A stretch of 64,000 nucleotides of DNA from Membranipora membranacea (GCA_914767715.1 OU612065.1:15500001-15564000); one strand, 5' to 3'. Shown: positions 24,789 to 38,453, counted from the first letter of the stretch. Numbers and translations: made by a program. The notes: generated from the letters alone by a model not told the origin.

Positions 24789-24965
24789 TCACTTTGAATG
24801 GAGAGCTAACTCTGCTTCAAGCGTTCCCATGATTGTATACATACTATGATAGCCAGGAGATATCTCACCATAATCTTTATCAAGCGACATGGTGGAGTGG
24901 CTACATAATGCTGGTATAGCTTGGCAATCAACTGCAGAGTACAGTACACCCATATCATCGGTATG
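24789..24965 (-). other. Possible terminal exon of an unrecognised gene
   Basis: On the minus strand, a frame follows a TTATTGCAG acceptor and runs to a TGA at about 24789 (HTDDMGVLYSAVDCQ... ending ELALHSK), about 59 codons of ordinary amino acid composition. No upstream exon of matching phase was found with confidence, and I do not recognise the product. Confidence 0.2.
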
Positions 24966-24971
24966 CTGCAA

Positions 24972-26520
24972 TAATCAACATTGTTACACTAACCAACCTA
25001 TTAGCCATTCATTACATTCCATTCATATATAATACTTTTATTGTCAGCAACAATTAATTATTCTTAGTGTTTTTCATGATGTGACATCATAGATCTCTCT
25101 ATCTATCGATAAAAATTAGCATGCCTAAATACAACAACATATTGTTGGTTTGTTAAAATACTATGGTACTAAAAAACTGGACTAATAAATCGAAGAAAAG
25201 TTGAAGCAGAGAAGATAAAAAAAGGATAGCTGATACTCTGTGCTGCCACTTCAGATTTGTGAGCAAGTTTACATTGTGAATGTCCAGTAAGACATCACGA
25301 GAATAAACAGCCATTGAATAGAACAATATGATGAACTCACCTAGTTCTTGTCGCATCTCACTCGGTCATAGCATTCGGAATACTGCTCATGCACTAAAGA
25401 GTGCAAGATCATGCAAAGTTTCTTCTATTAACAGCGATTGCCGGATCAGTTATTTGAGGCATGTTGAAGTTGAAGTAGTTAGGTGATGCTCATTGTCACA
25501 ACTTTTACTGCTTGTATTGTTGGGATTGTGTCCACATGCTAAAATTACAGGGAAAATGATCAAAAATAGCACAATAGATTGTTTAATTCTTAAAGTCAGC
25601 AAGCCATCGAAGTTTCTGGGGGATCTTTTCTTTAGAAACAGACAAAATCACTATCTGTTCGCTCCTAGTTATGACAGTAAGACTTGCCAGGGGTCTCATT
25701 CCCAAATTACTTAATCATTGATGGAACCAAAACAACATACATTCTGAGTGGACATTTTTGGAACGAATTTATCTGATTAAAAGACCAAATGAGCAGGGAT
25801 TTTGAGCAAAGGGGTAGCGATATATTGGTAGAAGGGTGCTAATGAAATGGCTGAGAGGATTTCGGCATTTAATAGCTCTTAGGAGGCATGACGCCAGAAA
25901 AGCACTTCATAGACAACCAAGCAACTCGCAGCAGATTAGATATAATTTTTCAGCTTCTGACTGATGAAGTTTTGTGGGCCGTTGTGAGGCTGTTACGTAC
26001 ACTGTACATTGTCAGCATGCAACCAAATTTGATTAGGATTATGCTGCCATACAGAAAAAAAAACAAATACCGTGAGAATGTGAGTCACTAGCAGAAAGAA
26101 AATTGAGGCCAATTGTAGCTGTTGCCAGTGGAGATGCGTTACCATTTGCATTAGCATTCTTAGTCCTGGTACTGACAGTAACACGCAGCAACAACAAGCA
26201 ACATGACTTACATTAAGTTGAATGAGCTATGAATGCTTAGGCACAAAGTGACGTGGTGCATTGCACTTGTATAACGATTTATACCTTGACAAATTGTTTT
26301 AAAAAAAAAATTAGTTGATATATATTTCCTATTCATGAGTGTGATAGATTTCTAACTCCTATCATCTAATAATACAGACAGTTTAATTAGGTAGGGTGTG
26401 TTTTTAATCAGAAAGTTTGGGACCACCATGTTTTGTCTATGGGGACCACCCTCCCTCCCTCCCTGATTTAAAACAAGAAATGTTTTAGCTGAGGAGTTGT
26501 GTCCACATTTTGCACAATAA
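24972..26520. other. Intergenic, no gene seen
   Basis: Short open frames only. The last 100 bases are likely the proximal promoter region of CDT1. Confidence 0.45.
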
Positions 26521-26528
26521 ACCTCTGT

Positions 26529-26550
26529 CACGTGGTGTTTTCAGCGGGAG
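26529..26550 (+). promoter_or_regulatory. Possible CDT1 promoter elements: E-box and E2F-like site
   Basis: A palindromic CACGTG (26529-26534) and AGCGGGAG (26543-26550) lie 50-75 bases upstream of the CDT1 start codon. E2F control of CDT1 is known in animals, and GCGGGA is the core of an E2F site. The second site is imperfect and the transcription start is unknown. Confidence 0.3.
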
Positions 26551-26602
26551 TTATTAACTCGGTAAATCGTGAGCTCTGATTTGCTGACTTGTAGATTCCA
26601 TC

Positions 26603-29600
26603 ATGGCACAGCCCAAAGTGACAGAGTTTTTTTCCAACAGAAAGAGAAGGGCAGATTCCCATCCAGCAAAGCGCCTGAAACTAACTGAGCCATCACAGCT
26701 AGTGAAACTTGACAATCCTGCAGTCTGTACACACAATGAACAGGTGAATACTTCATCTTTGCTCTTCAATTTTCTTTTTTTTGGCTATAGTATAACTTAC
26801 CTGTTTGTTGTGACTTGTTGTTTGTTTGTGTTATTGGAATTTGTAACATTCATTCATGATTGGTAGTAATGTTTATAATAGTGGTTACAAATATATGCCA
26901 GAAAATAATGGCAATACATGATAGATAGAATCTTCCATCAATTATTACTGTATGCATTGCTGAGACAGAAAGAGTGTTGCCTTCCCTACCATTGAAATCA
27001 CATTGATTGATTGGGTGATGGTCTAAAAACTCATTTATTTTATTTATCTATCTACTAAAACCTATGAGGGAAACTAAAGTAAATCCTTATTGAGCATGTC
27101 TGAATTATAAGGTCTGAATAGAGAGATGCACTTTACCCGATAAGTACGACGATGTATCTCAAAGAGTCATAATCAATGACTGGTCATGTCATCCATGTGG
27201 TCAGACCAAGACCAATCACAATGCGGATATTTGAAGTCTAAATGCACTTTTCAGTTGCCATAACTGACAGAATCTAATCACTTGCTTCTCTCTTTTTTTG
27301 TTGTTCAGAGTACAACTATTTCAAAGCAGGAACCTTCAGTTAAGTCAAAGAAAGCGACACGCTCATCTGTCACCACAAAACAACGGCAATCAACTCGCAA
27401 ATCTGTGCGTGCCAAGTCTAAACAACTGCCTCAAGATTCAAAGCAGCTCTCGATATCTGAAAGCTTCCTTCAATCTCGGAACAAACCTCCCAAAGAAGTA
27501 CTACCTAGTGACTCATCTGATCTCAAAGTTCCGACACAAACTAGTTTTGATTTTAACTTGACAACAGTATTACCATCTGATTGTGATGCAGTAGTGACTG
27601 AATATGCTCATCAAGACAGTCCACATGGCACGCCTACTAAGCGTCGTAATTCTACTAAGGCCAGTAAAACCATTCAAATGAAACGAAAACGTAAAACTGA
27701 ACCAACTACGTGTGAGGTCACTCCGTCCACATCTGATTTTCCTGTGGACGATGAGACCTGTACATCTCAACATGAAAACAGCTCACTCCCTGTCCCTGCT
27801 GGCAGTGTCAGGAAAAAGCTTCAGATGCCAGTTGATACTAAAACTGCCTCTGCGTCTACCTCTACTACGACTGCGCAGTCAACTCAGGTTAGCTTACTCA
27901 GTCCCATTCTCATTCCCTTAATCGTTTTCATGGCTGAACAATGGCTACGGTGAAGAACCCAATATACTGCTAATTCTACTTCTACTGCATTTTGGGTTGG
28001 TCCAATGCTAATGGAACACCGTCACCGACTGGAGCAAACTCCCTATGCAGGCAAATTGGATCAGACTTGATCTAGGTTGGCTCATTGCCTGCCTCACTCC
28101 TCATGACCCAATTGACAGCAGGGAATTCCCATGCATCGCAATTCACAGCATGGGCCATCTGTTCTTTTGAATGGTTCACCCATTGTATTATCTTATAATT
28201 AAAATGGAATCCTTTGTTTGAGAAGCCAAATTGAACACTATTCGGCTGGACTGGCTCTAATCTTCAGCCCAATCCAGGTCTTTGTTGTCTGTGGCCCCCT
28301 AATTAAGTCCTCTAATGAAGTACCTGGAGCCCCACCAACACGAGGCCATCCCAGTGTATTGCAAGCATTTTGATAATCACTTTTTCTTCAAAATGGAAAG
28401 GATACCGTTGTCCATGTTGTTCAGTGCTGTAATGATTCCTTGTAACCGTTGTCGTAAAGCCAGATAGCTAGGGTGTCCTTACTTATATGCTTTTACAATT
28501 TCAGAGTCCGTCTGAAAAATCTCCTACCTCATCTCAGAATGAAGATGTGCAAGGTGAACCAGAACAATCAATCAGCATCACAAAACCTCTACCCGCAAAG
28601 GCTAAGTTATCACCCGCAGAACTGAAATCGATGCTTGCCAAGTGTGGCAAACTAGAAAATCTCAAGGTAGAGTAGTACATATTTATTCCACCTTTATAAG
28701 TTGACACTCTTTATTCAAGGAGCACAACCCCTAGTTTTATCCATGGATTACTTACTTGGCTAATTCTCTGATGCTGATGTTGTATGGTGTCTGTCAGCGG
28801 TCCGTTTACAATCCCGTTTCATCATCAGTAATTAACCATGTATCAACTCATCAATCAAAGTTGATTTTTCAGATATTCAGACTAATGTATTTTATCTAAA
28901 GATTATAGACATCGTGACCTTTTTTCTAATTTTTGAAGGCATGTTTGCAAAAAGTAAATAGTTTAACTAAAGAAGTCAAGGAGAAAAAGGCCACAAAAAG
29001 GAAGGAAGAGAAAGCGCAACCAGTGGAAGTATCCAAGTAAGTTTTGTAATGCTTAGGACTTTTTGTTTTAACTATGTTAACTTTTGAAATAGTATTTACG
29101 CAGTCAATAATCCCTGTCAGGCGATTTGAGTGCGTGAAATGATCTTGGGGCATATTGTAAGCCTCATCAACAAATCAATCTCTATATGTATGTGAACTCG
29201 CGCAGCTAAACTGACTGAATGTATTTATGGAGCAATCACCAGGCTTACTCTAGTCATCAGTTTATGGAAAAAAAGTTCATTCAGATAGGAGAAAATCCAT
29301 CATTCTTTTGATACCAAAAGAAAAACAATTGTTTTCTAATTTTTCGCATTGTTTTCCCCACGGTGGCACTGTTAAAAAATATATAATCAGTCACATTCCA
29401 TATATATTTCACAGCGAGTCCCAGGTGACACCAGCTTATGTAAAATATAAAGATCTAGCAGTGAAAATACCTCCTACCCTCACACTACCCTACAAATATA
29501 AACTGTTAGAGGACATGTTCAGAGGAGCTGACACCGTTATCAGTATCATGCACAACAGACTGGAGAGAGTGACATTCAACAAACTCAAACAGGCAGTTCA

Positions 29601-32483
29601 GGATATGATTAGAAGGTAAGTAGGCCTGATTCTAATGTAACCAAACTTGTCAGTCATTCTGTGGCTTTTTAACATACTCACTCGGTCATTATTGTTGTTT
29701 TCGTTCTGGTCATATTACAATGTGTTTATACGGCAGGGGTACAATATAGTTTTAGATGTTATCTTCTTATTTTGTGAAAAAGATACATATATAATATATA
29801 ATACATATAATATAATATATTATATATTATGCTTCTTGTAATTTGACCTAGTTATAAGCGTTACTGTGTATTTGAAGATTAAAAAATTCTCTCCTGTCAC
29901 TTTAAGAATCATAGAGCCATGGACAAAGCTTTCTTCTGCTTATCATTTTGATTTCTGTTTGATCGTTTAGAAATTTTGAGCCTAAACATCTGGGACAGAT
30001 AAAGGCAGTGTACCCTGAGAGTTATGATCTCAGACAAGAGAAAGGTCTGGCGTCGGTGGGAAAACGCAGCAGTAAATATCAGCTGGCTATCGAAGCTAAC
30101 CTTAATGGTAGGTTTGGGTATTAACCACAATTCAGTACAAGTCACCAGTCCTGTTAGTTGACATGATCTGCAATTTATCAAAATACAGATTAATATCTAA
30201 TTTGTTGCCCTTACGTCCTGATTTGTTCCGATAAACTTTACACCCCTATTGTAGAAACTGAGGAAAATATGAAAACTGTCTCTAAGAGGAAAGATGGTCG
30301 CCCTGTTTTTAGTAGTAGTCAGGTATTGAAGAGAAAAGAAATATTCCGGGGCAGATTGTTTGACATTGTGAAATCTCATCATCAGGTAAATTCACCTATA
30401 AATGGATAAATAATAGGTGAACTTATAAATTCACCTATAAAGTTTATCAGGTTTTTGTTTTATGTTTTTTGGTAAAATTATCATCTGTAGTGTCATCTGT
30501 GTCTTTGTTTTCTGCAATGATTTTAAGACTGCAAATATATTCATAGTCATAGGATATTTAAATTGTCAGGTGAAACAATCCTTTTTAGTCGAAGGAAGAT
30601 AAATTTCATAGGATATTTATATATATTATCTAAAATTTGTTACAGAGATTTTTGGAGGCACTGAATCCACCACTTATGGTAGACAGTAATTCAGTGACAC
30701 GATGGCATCCTAAGTTCTTATTGGACAACATACCAGAGGTAGAAGCTGCTGATCTGCCCCCACCACCTGAGGAGGTGAAGGAACTCATCACTGCTAAAGA
30801 TGTACTCAACCAGGCCAGAGGCAAGCTGCCAACCAAGGTATGAGATTGGAATCAGGAAATACTACTATGAAATGTGGCTTATTGAATCCCCTCTGATTAC
30901 ATAACGGTAATAACAAGTAATTAAAAAATCTAGGTCAGCTCAATGGGTCCATAGAATACGTCTGGGAATGTGAAAATTTCCCCAGGTTTTTTCGTGGTTT
31001 CATGGAAGAATGTGTATACTTCATAGTTTAGATAGTAATTTCTCACCAAAATAACACTTACTAAATTACCGAAATGACCTGCCTAATTATAGTTCCTTTT
31101 CCTCTGTTGCCGCTCTGAATACATAAAAAGATGCTGTAGAAATAATTGTGTTACATTTTTAGGTTGAGCAGGCTCTGCAGAAAGTGGCCGAGGCCAGTGA
31201 GGCAGCAAATAATAAACTCAAACAAATGAATGTCTCTTCTAAACCCGGTGATAGCAAGTCAGTTAAACCAGGAGATAAGAAGACTATGATCACTAAACCA
31301 TCAGCCAGTTCAGTTTCTTCTTCACTTCTAGAGAGGGTAAGCATCCTGACAACATCCATTTTCGCTATCAAATGAAACAAATTGGAGGAATGTTTTTGGC
31401 AGCCTTACTTATATATTATAATTGATCTACTTAAATATAACCAGACACTATCTATTGATTATCCTCAGTCACCATCAGAAGGAAAGAAAATTTCCTGATT
31501 GGCCGTAGACTCAAAAATTGTTTTAGATACGACTAAAGTTAATTGCGATGAGGATTAGTGCAACTATTTAATTTACAGATTCGCGCAAAAGAAGTTCTGA
31601 AGCAGCAGGCTGATATGGTACGAGATGAAGATCTGGATAAACAGCTACAGATGCTGGATAGATTACCGGAGATGATAAAAATACTCAGATCGTATCCTTT
31701 ATATATCAAAAACAAATTATCTAGCAGGTCATGGCATAGCCTTCACATGCTCAAAACAGTACCAACTACAGACATCCTTAGTTCGCCAGCCCTTCTTCGA
31801 AGTACAGCGTTGTTTAGAATAGGCCAACCCAACCTTCTCCTATTACCCAAGTACATACTCTCTAACGTTTTCAGTGAAATTAAATTGAACAAAAAGTTTT
31901 TATATGTGTTTTCACCTTGACTTAAGTTGTTAAGATATTTCATCACTGAGAGAAAAGCAGCTCTTACTGAGGAGAACGTCAGAGTTAAACTTTGTGACAG
32001 CTACAAATCATCCATCAGTCATAGTAAGTATGTATAATTATATGTGATTTTTTCGTGGGTTTCTTTCATGCTCAATGCTAACATCCATTGGGTTTCACCG
32101 TTACTGATCCATCATTTAATATTTTAGGTAGAGTGATGGCAATATAGTAGTTGTATTATCCACAACAATTTGTCGGTTGTAAAAATGAAGAATATAGAAA
32201 ACAATATCATATCTTGGACTCAGATTTGAAAACCTGCAGTTTGTGTCGGATTGTCTTCTGAACAATCTCATCTGCAGTAATCATTTTATTGGTGTTTTAT
32301 TTTCTAGGTGTTGTTGAGAAGCATGTAGATTATATGATAGAGATCCTACCCGAGTGGATAACAAGAGTGACTGTCACCTCAGGGAAGTTTATCAAAATCA
32401 ACCGTCAAACGGAGCTGTCCACACTGTACACAAAGGTCAATAAGCTCCACAAAGAAAAGCAATATGTTATACCTGGACAATGA
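26603..32483 (+). CDS. CDT1: DNA replication licensing factor CDT1
   Basis: Loads MCM2-7 onto ORC/CDC6-bound origins in G1. Twelve coding exons: 26603-26743, 27309-27887, 28505-28666, 28939-29036, 29415-29615, 29971-30107, 30255-30385, 30646-30837, 31163-31336, 31579-31691, 31935-32023, 32308-32483. All are GT-AG with matching phases and total 730 aa. Residues 3-10 form a PIP box (QPKVTEFF) followed by basic residues including Lys at +4, the layout of a PIP degron for CRL4-Cdt2 destruction in S phase. Residues about 48-325 are Ser/Thr/Lys-rich and probably disordered. The geminin-binding/middle winged helix starts near 345 (LTLPYKYKLLEDMF, then HNR and RRNFEPKHLGQIKAVYP). The C-terminal MCM-binding winged helix spans about 606-725. 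AATAAA lies at 32951. Longer than human CDT1 (546 aa), mainly in the N-terminal region. Confidence 0.96.
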
Positions 32484-32975
32484 TGACATGGAGTAAACTA
32501 CACGTGTACTAAAGAATATATTGATCCTTCAGGTTTAAGCGGGTAATGAGTCTGTGAACCATATTAAATATGCACTGGTGGCGTTCTTGTTATGGAAGTG
32601 GGGCTGAAATGAAGGGCTTGTAGCTACAACTTACAATCAGGATTTATCTCGACTTATATAAGAAGAGGACAACTCTCAGTTTTTAACCACACTTTACTTT
32701 TATCTGCGATATTTGGTTGCTGAGTCGGGTCAGCAGGTGATTTATTATTGTATTTATCATTTTATGGTCTCAGACCATTTTAAAATTTATTGTGGAATTC
32801 GGTGTATTTATAAACTCTTTTTATTAGGTCATGTGCTCATTGTGAGCTGTACGTTTTACCTGGCTTCAAAAAGTTGGTATATTATTTTAGTCGTTTTTGT
32901 ATATAAAACTGTAACAAATGAAAATTGTCTTTTGAAAGAAAAGTTGGAGCAATAAAATTATTACCTATCTATTAT

Positions 32976-33782
32976 TTCAAATCTTTTTCGGTGGTTACAG
33001 TAAAAAATGACCTACAAATCTATTACTTCATTTGCTGTTATAGTGAGCTGTTGGTCAAAACTCAGATACATAAGTTCTGTGTAGTGCCAGCAGTGACCTA
33101 AGTATTTGGTGGTATGTCGTTACCTTTCACTGTTCACCTGTCTCCCTCTCCCAACTTTATTTGAATCCGCATTGTCTAAGAAAAGGTTCCTGTAAATCTT
33201 TGTGTGGCCCACATATTGTATTCATTATAAGGGGCTCTATCCTATGGTACTCCAGGCAATATCTGCCACAACATTTCACAAACTCTAATCCGGCCAAAGT
33301 TTAAAATCTTGACGAGTTGCCATATAGATCAATGCAATGGTATACATGAATAAGGCTGATTTGTACATAATTTAGATTCTACATAATTTATTTCAATATT
33401 GAGTCTCAGTTTCACCCATAGACAAAACACTGTCTATGGTTTCACCATTATATATCAAGTGCATTATGCTCATAAACATATATATATATATGTTTATGGT
33501 TATGCTATTACCTACAAGGCTATAGTGTTGTAATGGCAGGATACTATAGCAAATCCTCTATTTCAAAACCGTTGTCTGGTAAAAAAAAACATCTCAAGAG
33601 GAAACTGCATCCCTAACCATATCCTTTTCGTTTGATTGGCATTGACATTTGATTGGTCATGAGACATACTTGCACAACAATCACTGCACGTCTCAGTTCC
33701 TTTACAGCTTTATTTTATGTATATATTAGCTTGTAGCACACCATAGTTGGTTAACTTAACCGCTCCTGGCACCGTAGGCAAT
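32976..33782. other. Intergenic, no gene; small hairpins
   Basis: Between the CDT1 polyadenylation region and the next gene. Contains the palindrome at 33471-33498 and a CCATAGACA ... TGTCTATGG hairpin near 33416-33439. Confidence 0.5.
33471..33498. repeat. Perfect 28-base palindrome, AT-rich
   Basis: CATAAACATATATA followed by its complement with no spacer. Likely a microsatellite-based palindrome. Confidence 0.75.
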
Positions 33783-36587
33783 ATGACAACCCAGTTTGTG
33801 TATAAAGGTGAGAACTTTGTTAGTTTTGTCTTTTGCATGTAAAGATCATAAATACTCTTTCTTTACCAGTAAAATACAGACATTGTGAAGAGTTAATGTT
33901 TTTTCACGATCTAATAATGTACGGATAGCATTTCCCAGCTTGCTGGCAAACAACATCTCAAACATGTTTTGTTTTTTTTCAGCAATCGGTGTGATCTGCT
34001 TAGTGGCAGTCACTTACGCGGCACCTCCCAATACTAACAGCTGCCCACGGGAGATTCCACAAGTGTTCTGTTTCAGAGCACCTTGCCAGCCAGCCGGTAT
34101 AGATGTTTGCGTAGGTAATGTAAACGCAACATGCAGGCCTGATGCATGCTTCAACTGTGGTAACCATTTTATCGATGAACATGGCAATCGACTCTCTGAC
34201 TTCACATGTAAGTTATCAATTTGTCATACCATGTTCGTATCCCATTGCTCACTGTGCACGGGCTCAACCTGCCAAGGCAAATAATAACATCTATAGCATG
34301 TATGTTATGTATGTGTATTTTTTATTGTCTCATGAAGAGAAATATCATGTTTTGGTCGGTGCTCTCTAAAAATACTCTCTAAAAAGGCTCAGCTTGAATG
34401 TAAAGTAAATATGATATATGGAATAAAATGGTTATAATAGGTATATCGAAATGCACTATGAATATAGGCCATGAATAAATTTACTAAGTTCTTTATGGGG
34501 AAAAATATAACTCAAAAACGTTTGGGCCATGACAGAGCACTAGTGTGGATATATATATTATCATAAACATGAGCTATAGGAGTTGCTTTTCATGATGGAG
34601 GGAAGTCTGTCCCAATACAGGCAGATGACTGGTAACTTTGATATCACCATCCTACAGAAGGTTGTGCCTGAGGCCTATGCAATCAAAAGCAACTAAACCT
34701 GCCTTTTTGGATAGGTCCAAAACTCCCTGCCTATATCGAGTTTGATCCAATTTACCAGCGTTGAAGCTGCGTCCAACGCTGGTAAACTGGATTAACCTTC
34801 ATCTAGACCTTGGCTTCTGTTTGTTGGCACTATTCTCACATATACAGTTAGCATGATACTGATATTCTCACTTGCAGGTTCCTGTCCTCCTGAAAAGAGG
34901 TCATTTTGCCTCATCAACCCTTGTAACCCTATAGTTAACACTAAAGGGTGTCAGAGTACAGACCCGGATGTGAGGAGTAACGCCAAGTGCGAGTGAGTAA
35001 TATTTAAAGCTAGTTACAATACACGATAGTTTTTTTTTATCATCATGAGTTATGTATACAAAGACGCCATATGCGAGAATGCTTTTGCTTTGCTCACAAA
35101 TACTCATATGTTAATACCATATCCTTTCTGTATGCGCACACGCCTCATATCTTTTGGTCACATGCAGCATGTTTCAATAATGTATTTTGTCAGTAAGTGT
35201 TTCAATGTCGACACATAGAAATTAGATTTGAAAGTAAAGCACATAGTGCAACCCCCGCTGCAACGATTTGTAATATAATGATACCAAATTTCAGATTAGA
35301 GGTGAAGGAGCTGGCTTTGATCAGTGTATAAAATTTTGAGAACATCCAAGGACCCCCGTATCTCTACCTTAATTCTGAGACAGTTGATAGTAAGGGCAAC
35401 TAAGAGCTGCTTGTTTTAAGATGATGTTGCAATTCCATTTTTGATTCAGTTCGACAATTTTTTTTATTCTGACATGTTAATGAGATAGATGATTGGCCCT
35501 AAATTACCTGCGCTGGAGATTATAGTGTATTGTAATTATAACATTCCATTACATGACATTATACTTATTTTTCCATGGTCATATCACATTTTCAACAGTT
35601 CAAATTGAAATGCCTAATCTGAAAAAATTTGGCATTGCATAAGTAAGCAGCAATATCAAAGACCGATCCGAATATTAACATATCATATACCATTGGAAAG
35701 CTGCCGAGCTACTGGAAATGAATAACTGGACAAAAACTTGATTTGATGACGTTGGGTCATTTTAGGGAGGAAATGAGGCAGAAAACGCTGTTTATGTCAA
35801 TGCAGATGCAGATGGAATGTATATTTAGAGATTGCGTTCATCGTAAATTTTGACTTTCTCTGATATATGACTAGTCTAAATTGACTTTTTACGTCACGCC
35901 ATACAATGCATTTTTTTTGTGAAGCCGTGAAAATATGTGAAATTTCAATCATTAATTTAGAACAGATCATAGGCTCGAAACAAAATTAATTATGATTTTC
36001 TTAGCAGTAAGTCAATTTAGACTAGTCATATATATCAACGAAAATCAAATTTTATAATGAGCGCAATCTCTAAGTATACCTTCCACTTGTTTTGAAATTT
36101 CTTGAAATTAATTTGACTCCTCCATCTGCATTGACAAAAACAGCGTTTTCTGCCTCATTTCCTCCCTAAAATGACAAAATGTCATCGGATCAAGTTTTTG
36201 TTCAGGTATTTATTTTCAGTAGCTCGGCAGCTTTCCAACGGTATATATGATATGTTGGTATTTGGATCGGTCTATGACATTACCTTAATCAACTCCTTCA
36301 CCATATTAGCCTTATCTGACCTGGGAAATTGAAAAAACCATTTCCTGTGTTATCAAACTTGTTTTTTTCTTGCAACACAGTATGATCCTCCAATATCTTT
36401 TACAACATTTTCCCCTTGCATACAAAGATGGTAGTAATTTTTCCTCACTGTTGTCATAGTTTTCTATTATAATGATTCCAGAGCGTACACATGTGGAGGA
36501 TGTGACAGAAGATGGTACATTGACGAGGTGGATAGAAGTTATAGCGTCACGAGTCTTTGTGAAAAACCTGCCAATTCAAAATTTTAG
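33783..36587 (+). CDS. Secreted 16-cysteine two-repeat protein, copy A
   Basis: Family not recognised; 156 aa. Exons 33783-33807, 33983-34207, 34878-34992 and 36482-36587. The first exon is only 25 nt (codes MTTQFVYK plus one base). It was chosen because its length and phase match the paralog at 39644-41232. A hydrophobic signal peptide (IGVICLVAVTYA) ends around residue 21. The mature part has 16 Cys in two repeats of eight: CPxxxxxxFCxxxPC, C, ATCRxDxCxxC, C, then CPPEKRSFCLINPC, C, KCxxxTCGGC, C. No membrane segment follows the signal peptide, so it is likely an extracellular disulfide-rich protein. AATAAA at 36708. Intron 3 holds a large foldback element (35650-36283). Partner and function are unknown; the spacing hints at a matrix or inhibitor-like domain but nothing proves it. 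Confidence 0.85.
35650..36283. mobile_element. Foldback/MITE element with about 250-base inverted arms
   Basis: The left arm, running from GACCGATCC (35661) to TAGTCTAAATTGAC (about 35884), is mirrored by GTCAATTTAGACTA (36011) to GGATCGGTC (36272), with moderate divergence and small indels. The loop is about 115 bases. Landmarks in both arms: GAGCTACTG, CAAAAACTTGAT, GAGGAAATGAGGCAG. It sits inside intron 3 of the secreted 16-Cys gene A. No coding capacity. Confidence 0.8.
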
Positions 36588-37526
36588 CATGTTGGCTATG
36601 CTAATGACATTACGGTATTGTAACATAGACACTAATCAAAGGGTCATTCCTATTAGAAAATTGGATATATTACCCAAGTAAATTAAATATTGTGAGTTCA
36701 TAGGGCAAATAAAATTATTTAAAAAATGAAAATTGTGGAAAATAGCAATTAGTTTATTTTCAATTATTTTAGCAAAGACCATAGTGGATCATAGTGGTCA
36801 GGGGAGGCAATAAATCACTATGATCCACTATCCCAATTTCCAGACTTTGCAGCAGTTTTACTGCAATTAGGTTCACATGCTTTTGTATTGTATCTTTAAA
36901 ACCATACCAAACATGGTCTAGTAGGACTGTCACTTTAAATGATAAATGTATCTTTATTTTTTACCCATTTTTATCAATAAAAATGTGAGACAAATGCTGC
37001 AGGCTGTAAGTATTTTTTTTCAACCAGAGGAGATGCTTTCAATTTGGATTAACGATAGTATTCCAATCAAATGCTGCGACTTCAGCTCTTCAGATCAGAT
37101 CAGACCAGACCAGATTATTTCTTGTTATAGAGGACATTGATTGCCAATTAGCAACAACAGAAATGACGTAACATTTAGTTAATCCTAACCGTCTGCAAAG
37201 ATCATCTGCAACTAATGCCAGACATTTAAGTTTACGGATTCAAGTAATGGCATGCACAGCACTAAGCAGAGATGTGAAGTTGGTCGTTGGTGGCAATCAA
37301 GTTCCGTAACCCGTAACAGATTGCATTGACTGATATCACCAGGTCAAAACCAACCCGGTAATGGTCGATTGGCTCTCGCATGCGGCAGCTTGCGACTCAT
37401 TTGATGATGGCGGCATGGTGGTAGATTTATTAACATGACTAATTCCGGAGATAATAAACGTGTGCCGTTTTCTCATGCTTAGTGAATAGCTGATGAACAG
37501 GTGGTATTTATCAGGTCTTAATAAGC

Positions 37527-37579
37527 TAGCCTGGGCAGGCTGTCGGGGGTGGGCTGCCTAGGGTGGCCTGCCCAGGCTA
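37527..37579. repeat. GC-rich inverted repeat, 14-base arms
   Basis: TAGCCTGGGCAGGC (37527-37540) and its exact complement (37566-37579) around a G-rich 25-base loop, in AT-rich surroundings. Confidence 0.75.
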
Positions 37580-38453
37580 ATATTAGCGTAGCCCAGAAAT
37601 CGAGCCACAATCTGTACATGCCAAACAGGTGTTCGGACGACTAGGAGAAAAGCCATTTGACTGCATTATTAAAATTTAAAAAAATTCTTCTCAATTCTAT
37701 GAGTTCAACCAAATTGTTTTTGTCATGTGGATTAGTCGATGTAGAGGAAGCAGCTGAGACATCACTCTGGACAGATTTAATTCATGGTACACCCTACTAC
37801 AGTTCACCTGGATCAAGTTTGATTCAGATTGCCCCCATTCGGTTTCTCCCATTCTACTGGTGAGCAAACTGTGAGCCTTTTTCCAGCAGATCAATAAAAA
37901 ATGCAGGCTTTTTGGAACAAACTTGATCTACAGTTCACCTACACCGAACCTCAGAGATACTGTGATGATTATGGAATGACAGGATAACCTTTTTGCTCAT
38001 AATAATAATAGATTCCACCTTCTTTGTCGAGATTGATCAGCAATATCATTTTTTCTGTTCACATGTTTTGTCATTACATAGACATAGAACACAAAATGGT
38101 GTGCATACAAAGTGGAAAAGCATTGGTATTCAGCTAAAACCCAAGTGCTATGTCAAAGCGTTCTCGTGACTGGTCTACAGAGTTCACCAGGTTGAACGAC
38201 GGGCCTCCATGAAAAAAGTTGATACACAACAATATCTTGTAAAAAAACATATACAGAGTAGATTGCTTTCTCTTGTAAGGAGAGCAGATAATTCTTACTG
38301 ATAATATGATTATACGTGAGGTATACAGGATATACCTATCAAGTAATGAGAGAGAGAGCATATCTGAGAGAGCACATTGTACATAGTAAAGATCTTGATA
38401 TGTATCTGCCTGACACACAATACAATGCACTCAAAAATAGCTCCTTTTCTCAC

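Noticed and set aside
27282-27308. Possible in-frame Met upstream of CDT1 exon 2
   Set aside because: It lies in the pyrimidine tract and acceptor of intron 1; exon 1 with the PIP box splices in phase to 27309.
37657-37863. Plus-strand frame with VDVEEAAETSLWTDLIHG as a possible exon
   Set aside because: It runs into a CAAACTTGATC-ended repeat and has no convincing splice sites or homology.
38134-38430. Minus-strand frame with FFHGG resembling the desaturase FHGG motif
   Set aside because: No histidine box follows and the surrounding residues do not match; chance similarity.
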